From Putridiphycobacter sp965230195 (GTDB lineage Bacteria; Bacteroidota; Bacteroidia; Flavobacteriales_D; Crocinitomicaceae), in NCBI GenBank assembly GCA_965230195.1, contig OZ245997.1:5022001-5086000 (forward strand): 64,000 bases of DNA, read 5' to 3'. Both the position numbers and the translations under genes were made by a program. Under the pieces are notes generated by a model, which did not search any database, was not told the origin of the DNA, and saw only the letters and a list, made by a program, of their open reading frames with translations. Below, piece after piece: positions 9,336 through 18,442 of this stretch (position 1 is its first letter; each line of letters opens with the position of its first letter).

Positions 9336-9938
9336 TTATTTTTTTCTCAGCTTTTTAATTCGATCTTTTATCAAACGCATTAATAGATTTGCATTTTTTT
9401 CTTCGATCTTTTTTGCAAAGCCAACTGTTTTTGAACCGGAGTTAAATACTATGCTATCTGTACCCTGACGCCAAAATGCATTTTCGTAATCGAAACCAAA
9501 GGAAAAGGTTTTATGTTTTACCAAGTCAATATTTTTAATATTTTCAGTGAAGTGACGTGTAGCCTTACCATAACCAAAAAAACTATTCTTAATTGTCATT
9601 TCATCTTTGGTAATTTTAACTAATTCACGACCGCCAATCAGCCAAAGAAATCCTTTAACCACCTTATACTCAAAATAAGCCCAAAAAGCGATCACCACCG
9701 CAAAATAGATTTTTTGATTTCGCTTAATCTCAGTCGGGTCTCCTTCTATTAACGAATTATCAATATAATCAATTCCCCATACCAACATATAGATCATGTA
9801 AAAGCCAACAAATGTAAACCCCAATAGCCAGGCCAGTAATATGGCTTCTTTCCAACGGCTACGTTTTGGTTGAATAACAATTGTACATTGTCGTGGCGTA
9901 TCTTCATAGCTCACACGATTACCTATCCACTTTTCCAT
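9336..9938 (-). CDS. Membrane protein of unknown function with PH-like C-terminal domain
   Basis: 200 residues. Two hydrophobic segments at about 32-54 and 77-101 are separated by a polar loop. The rest (105-200) is a predicted beta-rich domain (ELVKITKDEMTIKNSFFGYG, then ENIKNIDLV, then DSIVFNSGSKTVGF) followed by a basic helix (MRLIKDRIKKLRKK), a layout like the bacterial PH-domain membrane proteins. It lies between the two giant T9SS paralogues on the same strand. A strong terminator at 9951-9980 separates it from the upstream paralogue, so it should have its own promoter. I do not recognise a named family. Confidence 0.55.
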   Translation of the reverse strand: MEKWIGNRVSYEDTPRQCTIVIQPKRSRWKEAILLAWLLGFTFVGFYMIYMLVWGIDYIDNSLIEGDPTEIKRNQKIYFAVVIAFWAYFEYKVVKGFLWLIGGRELVKITKDEMTIKNSFFGYGKATRHFTENIKNIDLVKHKTFSFGFDYENAFWRQGTDSIVFNSGSKTVGFAKKIEEKNANLLMRLIKDRIKKLRKK

Positions 9939-9950
9939 AGGTGCAAAAAT

Positions 9951-9980
9951 AAAAAAAGGAGGATAAATCCTCCTTTTTTT
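9951..9980 (-). terminator. Rho-independent terminator after T9SS protein copy 2
   Basis: A perfect 13-bp inverted repeat (9951-9963 with 9968-9980, TAAA loop) with GGAGGA/TCCTCC at its core and runs of seven A and seven T at the ends. It is symmetrical, so it can work in both directions. It lies 18 bp past the stop of the gene at 9999-13820. Confidence 0.9.
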
Positions 9981-9998
9981 ATTTTTATAATTTTTAGA

Positions 9999-12900
9999 TT
10001 ATTTTAAGATCGATATTGTACCATTGAACTCATATCTGTTATCATTCTTGATATCTTTTGCTTCAATGATCCATACATAACTTCCTTCGATAACAACATC
10101 TCCTGTATTACCAAAAGTTCCGTTCCATTCTGCATTAGAGTCAAACGATTCGAAAACTTTTTCTCCCCATCTGTTAAATATGACCAGGTGGAAATCATAA
10201 ACATCAATTCCTGAAATGTAAACTCTCCATGAATTATTAAATTCATCTCCGTCAGGTGTAAAGACATTTGGCGCAAAGATATTGATCTCGTTTAAAATGG
10301 TGATTGTATTACTTACCTCATCCACACAGTCAAAAGTATTAGTCACTACTAAATCAACATTAAAAGTACCCGGAATACCCTCAGGATATTTCACAATAGG
10401 ATCAGATTCATTTGAAGAAGAAGGTGTCGCACCTCCGGCAAATGTCCAGTTCCATGTTTTAATTGCCGGGTTTCCTTCAGACAAGTCATAAAACTGAGCA
10501 GTTGTATTGAAAATATCTAAAGTCCCAGGTGTAAAATTAAATGCAGCATCAGGATGATTATGTACCAGAATAGAACCTACAGGATAAGTCTGAGAGAACT
10601 CACATCCTTGTTCAGAAACAACGGTTAAGGTTACACCATAATCTCCATGCTCAGGAATATCATGAGAAACCGATTCATTACCATTTGTTACATAAGTCAC
10701 TCCATCAGTAAACGTCCATGTTGCCGTTTCCACATCATCACGAGGATTCAATGCTGTAACATTATCAAGACTTGAGCTGGTATTCTCTAATGTGAATCCA
10801 AGTGGATAACAACCATCAAAGAACTCAGGCACTTCAACTTCAATTGCTGCAGGTATAGTTAATGTCATACACGAGTCAGCAGTTGGTGATAAAGGACAAT
10901 CTGCATCAGACACAACCACACAAACTGTAGTTGATTGCGGTGGAGAATGTGTTACCATTTGGCTGTTAGCAATAATTCCATTATCCCAGGCATAGTCATA
11001 AATTCCATTCGAACCTCCTATACTCTGAACTGTAATACTGGATGATTCTCCTAAACACAATGTATCCGCCGGAGAAATATTAGTAATGTCGATTGCCGGT
11101 GGCTCTGTCACCGTTAATAAAGTATCAGCTGAACAGACTGTTCCGTTAGATACCATTGCAGATTGTGCCACAATATCATAATCTCCGTCACATAACCCGG
11201 TAAATATATCACCTGGCTGGAACGTTACACCATTATCTGCAGAATAGGTTACCGCATTAGTAGCATTGACCTGTATCTGACCATCACAAATGGTATGACA
11301 CGTTGCATTAGTGATCACAGGTGTCAGTACAACTTCTATTATTGTTACATCAACAAATGCCGAACGTGTACAACCTGAACTATCAATCATATATTCATAA
11401 GCACCATCTATAGCTACTGCTGGGTCAATTGGCATATTGATCGGATCTCCATTAGGATCAAACCAGTCTCCGGTTGTCATTGGCGTACCTCCAAGGTAAT
11501 TAAATAAATCTTCGGTTACCCCCTCTTTACAGAAAGTAACAGTACTGTCAGTTCCCGGGTCAATAAATACACTTACACTTACTACTACACTATCCTGAAC
11601 AATACAATCCGGATGACCGACCGGATGGGTGGTCAGAGTATATGTGGTTTGCGTGGTCGGGTTAACTGATGGGTTAACATCTGAAGGTAATGTAAGATTC
11701 GTTGTTGGTGTCCAGTCGAAAACATACCCAAGGAAACAATCAACCACTACATTTTGTGGCAGAGGCGTTGGAGTAGTTCCGTTGGTACCATCAGAATAAA
11801 CAAGTGTACCATCACCAGCATACATAAAAATTGAACACTGACTGGCACTAAAACCTCCAACACTATTAAATTGTATTGTTATAGTCTCACCATGAGTGAC
11901 AGGAACATTAATTGTCACAGAATCCGTTGCAGGACCAGTATAGTTTGTTGTACCAGCACTGGTTGTGATATCAATGCTATTACCGTTCCATCCGTCACCC
12001 CATGAATCTGCCAATACCAAAGTATAATCACAGGTTGAGCCACCATTCGCGGAACCAGGACCAATATTTACAGGTACACCAAAGCAAACCGTAGTATCAG
12101 GACCAGCACTTACGAACATATTAGAATCTACAGTTACCGTAACTGTGGAATCAAAAGCACATCCAAAGCTATTTACTACTGTATAATTATATTGGAATAC
12201 TCCTCCTGTTACTGCTTCTACAGTAATAGAATTCAAATCAGGTGTATTTGCAATAATATTAGGGTCTGTTAAATCCCAAAATGAGGAATCAGCTCCTGTT
12301 CCGATATCTGGTTGGAACTGTGTAACAGGCGGGTTTAAAGCAGGGTCAAAATTGATTGACCATCCTGGAATAGATCCGTCATCACCACCCCAAAGGTCAG
12401 TAAATAATAAGTTCCACTGCCCATTAATCGGACAACCATCAAGTGCAGCAAATCCTAATGGATCAACTGGTAAATAATTACCTGCAGGTATTGAGTTTCC
12501 TCCGGTTGCATTTGGTACAGTATTACCATTGGCAACTGCATCAACCCATGTTTCAGCTGCTGTAGCTTCAAAACAGTAAGACCATGGGGTTCCGAAAGTT
12601 GTTAAATCAGTACAATCAATACCTCCCTGCTCAGGGTCTCCAAGGTTAACACCTCCACCACCTTGTTGGTGAAGTGTCATAATTTGTCCGGTTGGACATT
12701 GTACCTGTAAAACAAAGTCTCCTATAAATGAATGTTCAATATCAACACAAATACTTAAAACATCAGGGTTGGCATTATCAAGTGCTATATTTGGATCGTA
12801 TCCGGTAATTAACATTGGGGTTTGTACAATAGCCCCTACATTATCTTCCATACAGTTATCATCATCCTGAACACTTAACGGGAATCCACTCCATAACACC

Positions 12901-13820
12901 TCATAAGCATCCGGGAATGCATTAAAGACTACCTGTTCGCCAACGCACAATGTGGTATCGTTCGGGAACGGATCGAATGTGGGGTATGTAGTGACATAAA
13001 CTCTGATGTCGGTTGCATTTAAATTTGAACAACCATTGTCATCAACAACTTCAAGCTGTATTACGTATTCCCCAGGGGCATTAAAAACATGTTGAATCTG
13101 ACCTCCTGACGCTGTTGTATCATTATCTGTATTATCTGACCAGTGCCATATCCATTGTACCAGATTGAATCCCATTGCCGGAGTAGAACCATTATCCTGA
13201 AATGTAACTGTATCACCAACACAAATTGCAATTGAATCACCAGCTGCATTATCAGCATTTAACATCATTCCATCTGCTAATGGTGGATCACATGGTGTTG
13301 AACAAGAAGCAGTAAAAGCATAGTTTGGAGCAGGATTTGTTGTATTCGCTGCATTTGATTGAAATACAATCGTTAAACACCCATTAGGGTTTGCCGGGTT
13401 CAATCCCGGATTTGCTGTAAATACATCCCCCACACCAATTTGTCCTGAAGAATAAGTTCCTAATGTATTTGCCGGATCTACAAAATCAGCATTATATACA
13501 GTAATATTATCGGCATCAGAAGCATTTGGATTTGGGTTTAAATCCGTAGGATCTAAATCAAAAATTGTCCATATTATGGACATAATATCACCAGGCGTAT
13601 CAGGACATAATATCAATGTATCTGATTCATTATTGGTATAAGGCCCACCGGCACCTGTCCCTCCCGAATCATAAATTGTAGCTCCACAGGTATTTGAAAC
13701 AATATGTGATCCATCTCCTCCAATTGCAACATCTCCCATCACAATATCAATATTTTGAGAAAATGAGTTGTGAGCTACCGTTAGCGATAATACGGTAAAG
13801 AGTAAAAATATTTTCTTCAT
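9999..13820 (-). CDS. Giant T9SS-secreted multidomain protein with P-domain, PKD and type B sorting domain (copy 2)
   Basis: 1273 residues with the same architecture as the gene at 5452-9228: signal peptide (1-22), CUB-like domain, PKD, P-domain-like module, GDGWNGN module, SprB-like segment, PKD repeats and a C-terminal type B T9SS sorting domain (NVFTPDGDEFNNSW to GTISILK). The two proteins align along nearly their whole length. The clearest difference is an N-terminal insertion in this copy (NIDIVMGDVAIGGDGSH) and changes in the CUB-like part. It ends in a strong terminator, and the ATG is preceded by a 16-bp palindrome and a larger hairpin. It is probably a surface adhesin or matrix protein; no enzyme motif is seen. 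Confidence 0.88.
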   Translation of the reverse strand: MKKIFLLFTVLSLTVAHNSFSQNIDIVMGDVAIGGDGSHIVSNTCGATIYDSGGTGAGGPYTNNESDTLILCPDTPGDIMSIIWTIFDLDPTDLNPNPNASDADNITVYNADFVDPANTLGTYSSGQIGVGDVFTANPGLNPANPNGCLTIVFQSNAANTTNPAPNYAFTASCSTPCDPPLADGMMLNADNAAGDSIAICVGDTVTFQDNGSTPAMGFNLVQWIWHWSDNTDNDTTASGGQIQHVFNAPGEYVIQLEVVDDNGCSNLNATDIRVYVTTYPTFDPFPNDTTLCVGEQVVFNAFPDAYEVLWSGFPLSVQDDDNCMEDNVGAIVQTPMLITGYDPNIALDNANPDVLSICVDIEHSFIGDFVLQVQCPTGQIMTLHQQGGGGVNLGDPEQGGIDCTDLTTFGTPWSYCFEATAAETWVDAVANGNTVPNATGGNSIPAGNYLPVDPLGFAALDGCPINGQWNLLFTDLWGGDDGSIPGWSINFDPALNPPVTQFQPDIGTGADSSFWDLTDPNIIANTPDLNSITVEAVTGGVFQYNYTVVNSFGCAFDSTVTVTVDSNMFVSAGPDTTVCFGVPVNIGPGSANGGSTCDYTLVLADSWGDGWNGNSIDITTSAGTTNYTGPATDSVTINVPVTHGETITIQFNSVGGFSASQCSIFMYAGDGTLVYSDGTNGTTPTPLPQNVVVDCFLGYVFDWTPTTNLTLPSDVNPSVNPTTQTTYTLTTHPVGHPDCIVQDSVVVSVSVFIDPGTDSTVTFCKEGVTEDLFNYLGGTPMTTGDWFDPNGDPINMPIDPAVAIDGAYEYMIDSSGCTRSAFVDVTIIEVVLTPVITNATCHTICDGQIQVNATNAVTYSADNGVTFQPGDIFTGLCDGDYDIVAQSAMVSNGTVCSADTLLTVTEPPAIDITNISPADTLCLGESSSITVQSIGGSNGIYDYAWDNGIIANSQMVTHSPPQSTTVCVVVSDADCPLSPTADSCMTLTIPAAIEVEVPEFFDGCYPLGFTLENTSSSLDNVTALNPRDDVETATWTFTDGVTYVTNGNESVSHDIPEHGDYGVTLTVVSEQGCEFSQTYPVGSILVHNHPDAAFNFTPGTLDIFNTTAQFYDLSEGNPAIKTWNWTFAGGATPSSSNESDPIVKYPEGIPGTFNVDLVVTNTFDCVDEVSNTITILNEINIFAPNVFTPDGDEFNNSWRVYISGIDVYDFHLVIFNRWGEKVFESFDSNAEWNGTFGNTGDVVIEGSYVWIIEAKDIKNDNRYEFNGTISILK

Positions 13821-13836
13821 TATTTAAAGTTTATTA

Positions 13837-13852
13837 AAACTATACATAGTTT
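13837..13852. repeat. Palindrome upstream of T9SS protein copy 2
   Basis: AAACTAT-AC-ATAGTTT, perfect 7-bp arms with a 2-bp centre, 16 bp before the ATG at 13820. It could be an operator or a small leader hairpin. Copy 1 has no equivalent. Confidence 0.35.
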
Positions 13853-13864
13853 GCGGTAATCTCT

Positions 13865-13904
13865 AAACGGAGGCTATTGCTAATAGTTGCCTTAAATCCC
13901 GTTT
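13865..13904. repeat. Imperfect hairpin between LysM gene and T9SS copy 2
   Basis: Nested complementary segments: AAACGG (13865-13870) with CCGTTT (13899-13904), AGGC with GCCT, and TATT with AATA around a short loop. On the minus strand it is not followed by a T-run, so it is a poor terminator. It could be the processed 3' end of the LysM transcript or leader structure of the T9SS gene. Confidence 0.35.
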
Positions 13905-13997
13905 AAAAAAAAACATTTTTACTTATAGCGGGTTAAGAATATAACAATAAACAAAATCGCGTAAAAGTATCACCTTTACTATCAGTAAACTAATATT

Positions 13998-14053
13998 TAA
14001 ACTCAATGTTTAAATGCGATTATATAGATAACAGCACTTACAAATTGAGTTTA
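13998..14053. repeat. Long-spaced inverted repeat after the LysM gene
   Basis: Perfect 10-bp arms TAAACTCAAT (13998-14007) and ATTGAGTTTA (14044-14053) separated by 36 bp, immediately after the stop codon of the LysM gene. It may fold at the 3' end of that transcript. There is no terminal T-run. Confidence 0.3.
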
Positions 14054-15931
14054 TCACCAAGAAACAAATTTAAGGGAATAATTGCAATATTTTACTATAC
14101 AAATAGAAGAATTCTCTTTTCCGTCTGATTCTGAGACAGATGAGAACCTAAATTTGTTTTGAATCAGCTCAATATCGTGATCAGGTAAATAGCTGTTAAA
14201 GTTTTTACCATACATATACAACGCGCTTAAAAAGTAATATCCAACATCAAACCCCTGCACACCGTAAATATCCGGATCAGTACCATATTCTTTCCTGAAA
14301 GCATTGAAAAAGCGATACCCAGGCTCTGAATCATAGTCCAGATAACGGTAGGAGGCATAATGCTGCTCCATTCTCATTCTGTGCTTTAAATCAATATCTT
14401 CAATTTTATTCCAATCTTCGAGCCCAAAAACAATTATTTTCATGTCCCTGGCATAAGTATTAGAATTTAAAACATTATTTAACCGCATATATACCGAGGT
14501 AACATATTTTACATCTGTTGAAGGTACAATTACCACATTAACGGTATCTTTTCTCAGCTTTAAATTAAGCTCTCTCCCACTTGAGCTGCCCAGACTAACC
14601 TCAACAATATTAGAATTGTAAACATTGCTTTTCTTTGGAGCACTGTTATACCTGTCTTTAGCCCTTTCGAAAAGTGCCTTATCTCCATCAGAATTTGGTT
14701 TAGTAATCACTACATGATAATGAGAGTATTCTTTGGCAACAAAATCAATTAACCCATCAATCTGGATCATATTGGAAGCTGTTGTTTTGTAAACATATGG
14801 ATTATTATACAGCACTTTATTACCAGAGTTAAATGGTATAACCATAGGAATTTGATTCGCTTTACAGTACCTTCCCACGTAGTCAATTGCTTCGGGGAAA
14901 AAAGGTCCAAAAACCATATCAATATCATTTAAACCATTGTTAGCAATTATTTTTTTGATTGTATTTGAATCTCTTTGGGTATCGAAAACAAATATTTCAG
15001 TATTCAATCCTGCATCTGCCAATGAATCGACGGCTAGTTTAAAACCATGATAAAAATCGGCTGAAATTGCAGTTACCAAATCCAATTTTTCAACCTCACC
15101 TACTTTTAGGGGTTTGTTCATTGAAGATTTATTCTGTGCATACATCAGTGGTAAAAATAAAACGACTTTATAAGTTCTTTTTTTAACTATCTCAAATGAT
15201 TTACCTATGGTGTGATCGTAAGACAACTCTGTATCTATTTCATTTTTTGAAATTTGATAATTAACCTTTTTTACTGGCACTAATAAAACATCACCTGCTG
15301 AAATATTTGTAACCTTTATTTTATTTAGTTTTCTGATAGTATCCGGGGTTACCATATATCTTTTGGCTATTGAGTACAAAGTTTCATGACTCAAAACGGT
15401 ATGATAAACCAAAGTATCAGAAGATGATACTCTTCTTTTACCATTTTCCACTGACTTTGGTTCTGGCGAAATCGATACCGGAGCTTTATCATCTGTTATG
15501 ATGGCATCACCTGAACCTCCTTTATTAACCACTAAATTTAGCCTTGGTACCTTAATGACCTGTCCGATTTGTATCCCGTCTCCCAATTCAGGATTAATCG
15601 TTTTTAATTCTGACACGGAGCACTTATATTGCTTTGATATCCCGTAAAGCGTCTCTCCTTTTGAAATCACATGATTTTGGTAAACATCAGTATTATGAAC
15701 ACTGATAGGAATTAAGAGCTTTTCGCCAATTGACAAGCCATTCGAAGCGCCTGTATTGGCCTCTGAAATAGCAGAAACAGACACATTATAAAGCTTATGA
15801 ATGCTGTAAAGTGTTTGGTTTTTCTCTACATAATGAACATAATATTTCTTTCCATCAATGGTGGTGATCTCAGATTGAGACCTACCAGCAAAACTAATCA
15901 CCAGGACAATAAAAAGATATAAGTATTTCAT
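14054..15931 (-). CDS. LysM-repeat protein with periplasmic-binding-like domain
   Basis: I place the start at the ATG 15931, where a signal peptide begins (MKYLYLFIVLVISFAGRSQ); the frame extends to a TTG at 15952, but that would put seven polar residues first. The mature protein has three LysM peptidoglycan-binding repeats (YVEKNQTLYSIHKLYNV, HVISKGETLYGISKQY, HTVLSHETLYSIAKRY; about residues 22-240), then a type 1 periplasmic-binding fold (about 260 to the end, starting TYKVVLFLPLMYA), like the amino-acid-binding/LpoA-type domain. It probably sits in the periplasm on the cell wall and may sense or regulate wall synthesis. It is transcribed toward the T9SS genes and follows guaA. Confidence 0.85.
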   Translation of the reverse strand: MKYLYLFIVLVISFAGRSQSEITTIDGKKYYVHYVEKNQTLYSIHKLYNVSVSAISEANTGASNGLSIGEKLLIPISVHNTDVYQNHVISKGETLYGISKQYKCSVSELKTINPELGDGIQIGQVIKVPRLNLVVNKGGSGDAIITDDKAPVSISPEPKSVENGKRRVSSSDTLVYHTVLSHETLYSIAKRYMVTPDTIRKLNKIKVTNISAGDVLLVPVKKVNYQISKNEIDTELSYDHTIGKSFEIVKKRTYKVVLFLPLMYAQNKSSMNKPLKVGEVEKLDLVTAISADFYHGFKLAVDSLADAGLNTEIFVFDTQRDSNTIKKIIANNGLNDIDMVFGPFFPEAIDYVGRYCKANQIPMVIPFNSGNKVLYNNPYVYKTTASNMIQIDGLIDFVAKEYSHYHVVITKPNSDGDKALFERAKDRYNSAPKKSNVYNSNIVEVSLGSSSGRELNLKLRKDTVNVVIVPSTDVKYVTSVYMRLNNVLNSNTYARDMKIIVFGLEDWNKIEDIDLKHRMRMEQHYASYRYLDYDSEPGYRFFNAFRKEYGTDPDIYGVQGFDVGYYFLSALYMYGKNFNSYLPDHDIELIQNKFRFSSVSESDGKENSSICIVKYCNYSLKFVSW

Positions 15932-16004
15932 CAGTATATAATTTTCTTTCAAATGCCAGATGGAATTCCCAAAATTATGGTCATTTCATCTATATAAAGT
16001 TTAT

Positions 16005-17537
16005 TTATTCCCACTCAATAGTAGCAGGAGGTTTAGAGCTGATATCGTAAGTTACTCTGTTAATCCCCTTGACACTATTTATGATTTTATTTGATGTTTC
16101 AGCTAAAAACTCATAAGGTAAATGACACCAATCAGCTGTCATACCATCAGTAGACTCCACTGCTCTCAAAGCAACAGCATTTTCATATGTTCTTTCATCT
16201 CCCATCACTCCTACTGATTGTACCGGCAATAATATAGCTCCGGCCTGCCAAACATTATCATATAATCCCCATTTTTTCAGTCCATCAATAAATATATGAT
16301 CAACCTCTTGCAAAATCCGTACCTTTTCCTGTGTAACGTCTCCTAATATCCTTATCCCAAGCCCGGGACCAGGAAAAGGATGACGTCCAAGGATTGCATC
16401 AGGGATGCCAAGTGATTTCCCTACTCTTCTGACCTCATCTTTAAAAAGTAGCCTCAGTGGTTCTACCACCTTTAACTTCATAAAATCAGGTAAACCACCC
16501 ACATTATGGTGAGACTTAATTGTTGCTGAAGGGCCTCCGGTTGCAGAAACCGATTCGATTACATCAGGATATATCGTTCCTTGTCCTAACCACTCAGCTC
16601 CTTCTATTTTATGAGATTCCTCATCAAATACTTCAATAAACATCCCCCCGATAATCTTTCTTTTTTTCTCAGGATCAGTTTCTCCTGCCAAAGCGGTATA
16701 AAAACGATTGCTGGCATCTACTCCTTTTACATTTAATCCCAAACCTTTATAAGATTCTAAAACCGAAGCGTATTCATCTTTTCTCAAAAGCCCGTTATCT
16801 ACAAATATACATTGCAGATTATCTCCAATCGCTTTACTTAACAGGTAAGCCGCTACCGAAGAGTCCACACCTCCTGATAATCCCATGATTACTTTTCCTC
16901 CGTTTACTTTTTGCTTCAATTCCGCTACTGTAGAATCGACAAAAGCATCCGGTGTCCAGCTTTGCGAACATTTACAGATGGTTGCAATAAAGTTTTCAAG
17001 GATTTGTTTTCCATCCAGACTGTGGTAAACCTCCGGATGAAATTGAATGGCATAAGTTTCTTCTCCTTCAATTTTAAACCCGGCAAATTCAACATCCTTT
17101 GTACTACAAATTTTAGTAAAATTGTCAGGAATCGATTTAATGGTATCACCATGACTCATCCAAACCTGCGAATGATCTGAAACTTTTTCTAATAATGGAT
17201 TAGAACTGTCAACAAAATTTAAACTTGCACGACCATACTCTCTGATTTTAGAAGGTAATACTTCACCTCCAAAATTTTGAGCCAAATACTGAGCTCCAAA
17301 ACAAACCCCTAACAACGGAATTTTTCCTTTGTATTTTTCAACATCTGGTTTTGGAGCATTTTCATCTCTTACAGAAAAAGGGCTTCCGGAAAAGATAACC
17401 CCTTTAACACTTTCATTTAAGTCGGGGGCTTTATCCCACGGATGAATTTCACAATAAACATTTAATTCTCTCAATCTTCTTGCGATCAATTGAGTGTATT
17501 GCGAGCCAAAATCAAGGATCAGTACTGTTTCTTTCAT
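16005..17537 (-). CDS. guaA: GMP synthase (glutamine-hydrolysing)
   Basis: 510 residues, the usual length. It converts XMP to GMP with glutamine and ATP in the cytoplasm. The class I glutamine amidotransferase half has its nucleophile Cys79 (GVCFGAQYLA) and the catalytic His-Glu pair (QFHPEVYHS). The ATP pyrophosphatase half carries the P-loop SGGVDSSVAA near residue 220, and the C-terminal dimerisation domain contains GRHPFPGPGLGIR and ends with the typical KPPATIEWE. A -7 box sits only four bases before the ATG, which predicts a leaderless or nearly leaderless mRNA. Confidence 0.98.
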   Translation of the reverse strand: MKETVLILDFGSQYTQLIARRLRELNVYCEIHPWDKAPDLNESVKGVIFSGSPFSVRDENAPKPDVEKYKGKIPLLGVCFGAQYLAQNFGGEVLPSKIREYGRASLNFVDSSNPLLEKVSDHSQVWMSHGDTIKSIPDNFTKICSTKDVEFAGFKIEGEETYAIQFHPEVYHSLDGKQILENFIATICKCSQSWTPDAFVDSTVAELKQKVNGGKVIMGLSGGVDSSVAAYLLSKAIGDNLQCIFVDNGLLRKDEYASVLESYKGLGLNVKGVDASNRFYTALAGETDPEKKRKIIGGMFIEVFDEESHKIEGAEWLGQGTIYPDVIESVSATGGPSATIKSHHNVGGLPDFMKLKVVEPLRLLFKDEVRRVGKSLGIPDAILGRHPFPGPGLGIRILGDVTQEKVRILQEVDHIFIDGLKKWGLYDNVWQAGAILLPVQSVGVMGDERTYENAVALRAVESTDGMTADWCHLPYEFLAETSNKIINSVKGINRVTYDISSKPPATIEWE

Positions 17538-17541
17538 TGGA

Positions 17542-17549
17542 CAAAGATA
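17542..17549 (-). promoter_or_regulatory. -7 promoter box abutting guaA
   Basis: Reads TATCTTTG on the minus strand (TAnnTTTG) and ends four bases before the ATG. Transcription would begin at or next to the start codon. No TTG is found at the -33 position. Confidence 0.45.
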
Positions 17550-17634
17550 AAATAAGTATCACATTTGAGAACTTAAATCTATCTAAAAAAATTATCTGTT
17601 ATCAACAATTTATTTTTTGCGTCCGGAATCAATA

Positions 17635-18435
17635 CTAAAATTTAAATTCGCTATCCAGCCAATTCTTTAAATTATCCTTTTGAGGTTTTCCGTAAAATTC
17701 GTTTAAATAGGCTGTTACTTCCTTGATTTTAACTTCTTCGTCTTTATCAGAATATTCTCCTACAATTATCTCTACCTCACTTTTTAAATCATTAAGTTCA
17801 GGGAATACAGGGTTGAATACTGAAATTTTTTCAGCAGTACCGCTATTCATATAGTACAATGCCATCTCTATTTTTTGAACAGGAATGGACTTATTGTCAA
17901 TTTTGAAAATATCTTCAGCATTTAAAATCAACATTTTCCCATCATAGTTTAACTTTTTTCGAATCAATTCACCATTGTAATTATATACCAGGTAGAAAAA
18001 ATTCTTTTCATTTTGAGGGAATGCTTTTTCACCAATTTCCAGCATCATTTTTCCAATAACCAGATACTTTCCTGTAAAGTGATTTTCCAAATCAATTCGA
18101 TTTAATAAAGCACCTGATCTGGAGGCAATATTATTGGTAGCCGGCAATATTTTAGGTTGTCCTTTTTTAGCCGGTGACAATACACATCTTCCTTTTAGCT
18201 TATTAATGATCGCTGCACGCGACTCATTGGTGTGAAAGCTGATTGGGGTACCGTCTGTGTAGAGGTCACCCTGCTTCATATTTGATTTGGTTTTAACAAA
18301 TATGATTTTTCCGTTTACCTTAATTACTCTGTAACTAATGGACGCTAATTCCTTTAGCGTAGTCTGTTTTCCGATCATTGACATTGCTCCAATGCAAACG
18401 ATCAAAATGGCTATTAAATTTACTTTGTTTTTCAT
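17635..18435 (-). CDS. Secreted protein of unknown function (paralogue 2 of 2)
   Basis: 266 residues with an N-terminal signal segment (residues 1-20). It has the same segments in the same order as the neighbouring 276-residue protein: YRVIKVNGKI, a KQGD/ESRAAII region with KGRCVLSP, PATNNIASRSG, then LYYMNSG, and near the end YLNEFYGKPQKDNLKNWLDSE. The gap to the upstream paralogue is 7 bp, so they form one operon and arose by tandem duplication. I do not recognise a named family. The N-terminal half may be a small beta domain and the C-terminal half is helical. Probably periplasmic. Confidence 0.6.
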   Translation of the reverse strand: MKNKVNLIAILIVCIGAMSMIGKQTTLKELASISYRVIKVNGKIIFVKTKSNMKQGDLYTDGTPISFHTNESRAAIINKLKGRCVLSPAKKGQPKILPATNNIASRSGALLNRIDLENHFTGKYLVIGKMMLEIGEKAFPQNEKNFFYLVYNYNGELIRKKLNYDGKMLILNAEDIFKIDNKSIPVQKIEMALYYMNSGTAEKISVFNPVFPELNDLKSEVEIIVGEYSDKDEEVKIKEVTAYLNEFYGKPQKDNLKNWLDSEFKF

Positions 18436-18442
18436 GTTGTCA

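Noticed and set aside
5452..13820. Long plus-strand ORFs inside the giant T9SS genes (for example 8747-9145)
   Set aside because: They are antisense shadows of low-complexity Thr/Gly/Asn-rich coding sequence; the translations show no signal peptide or domain.
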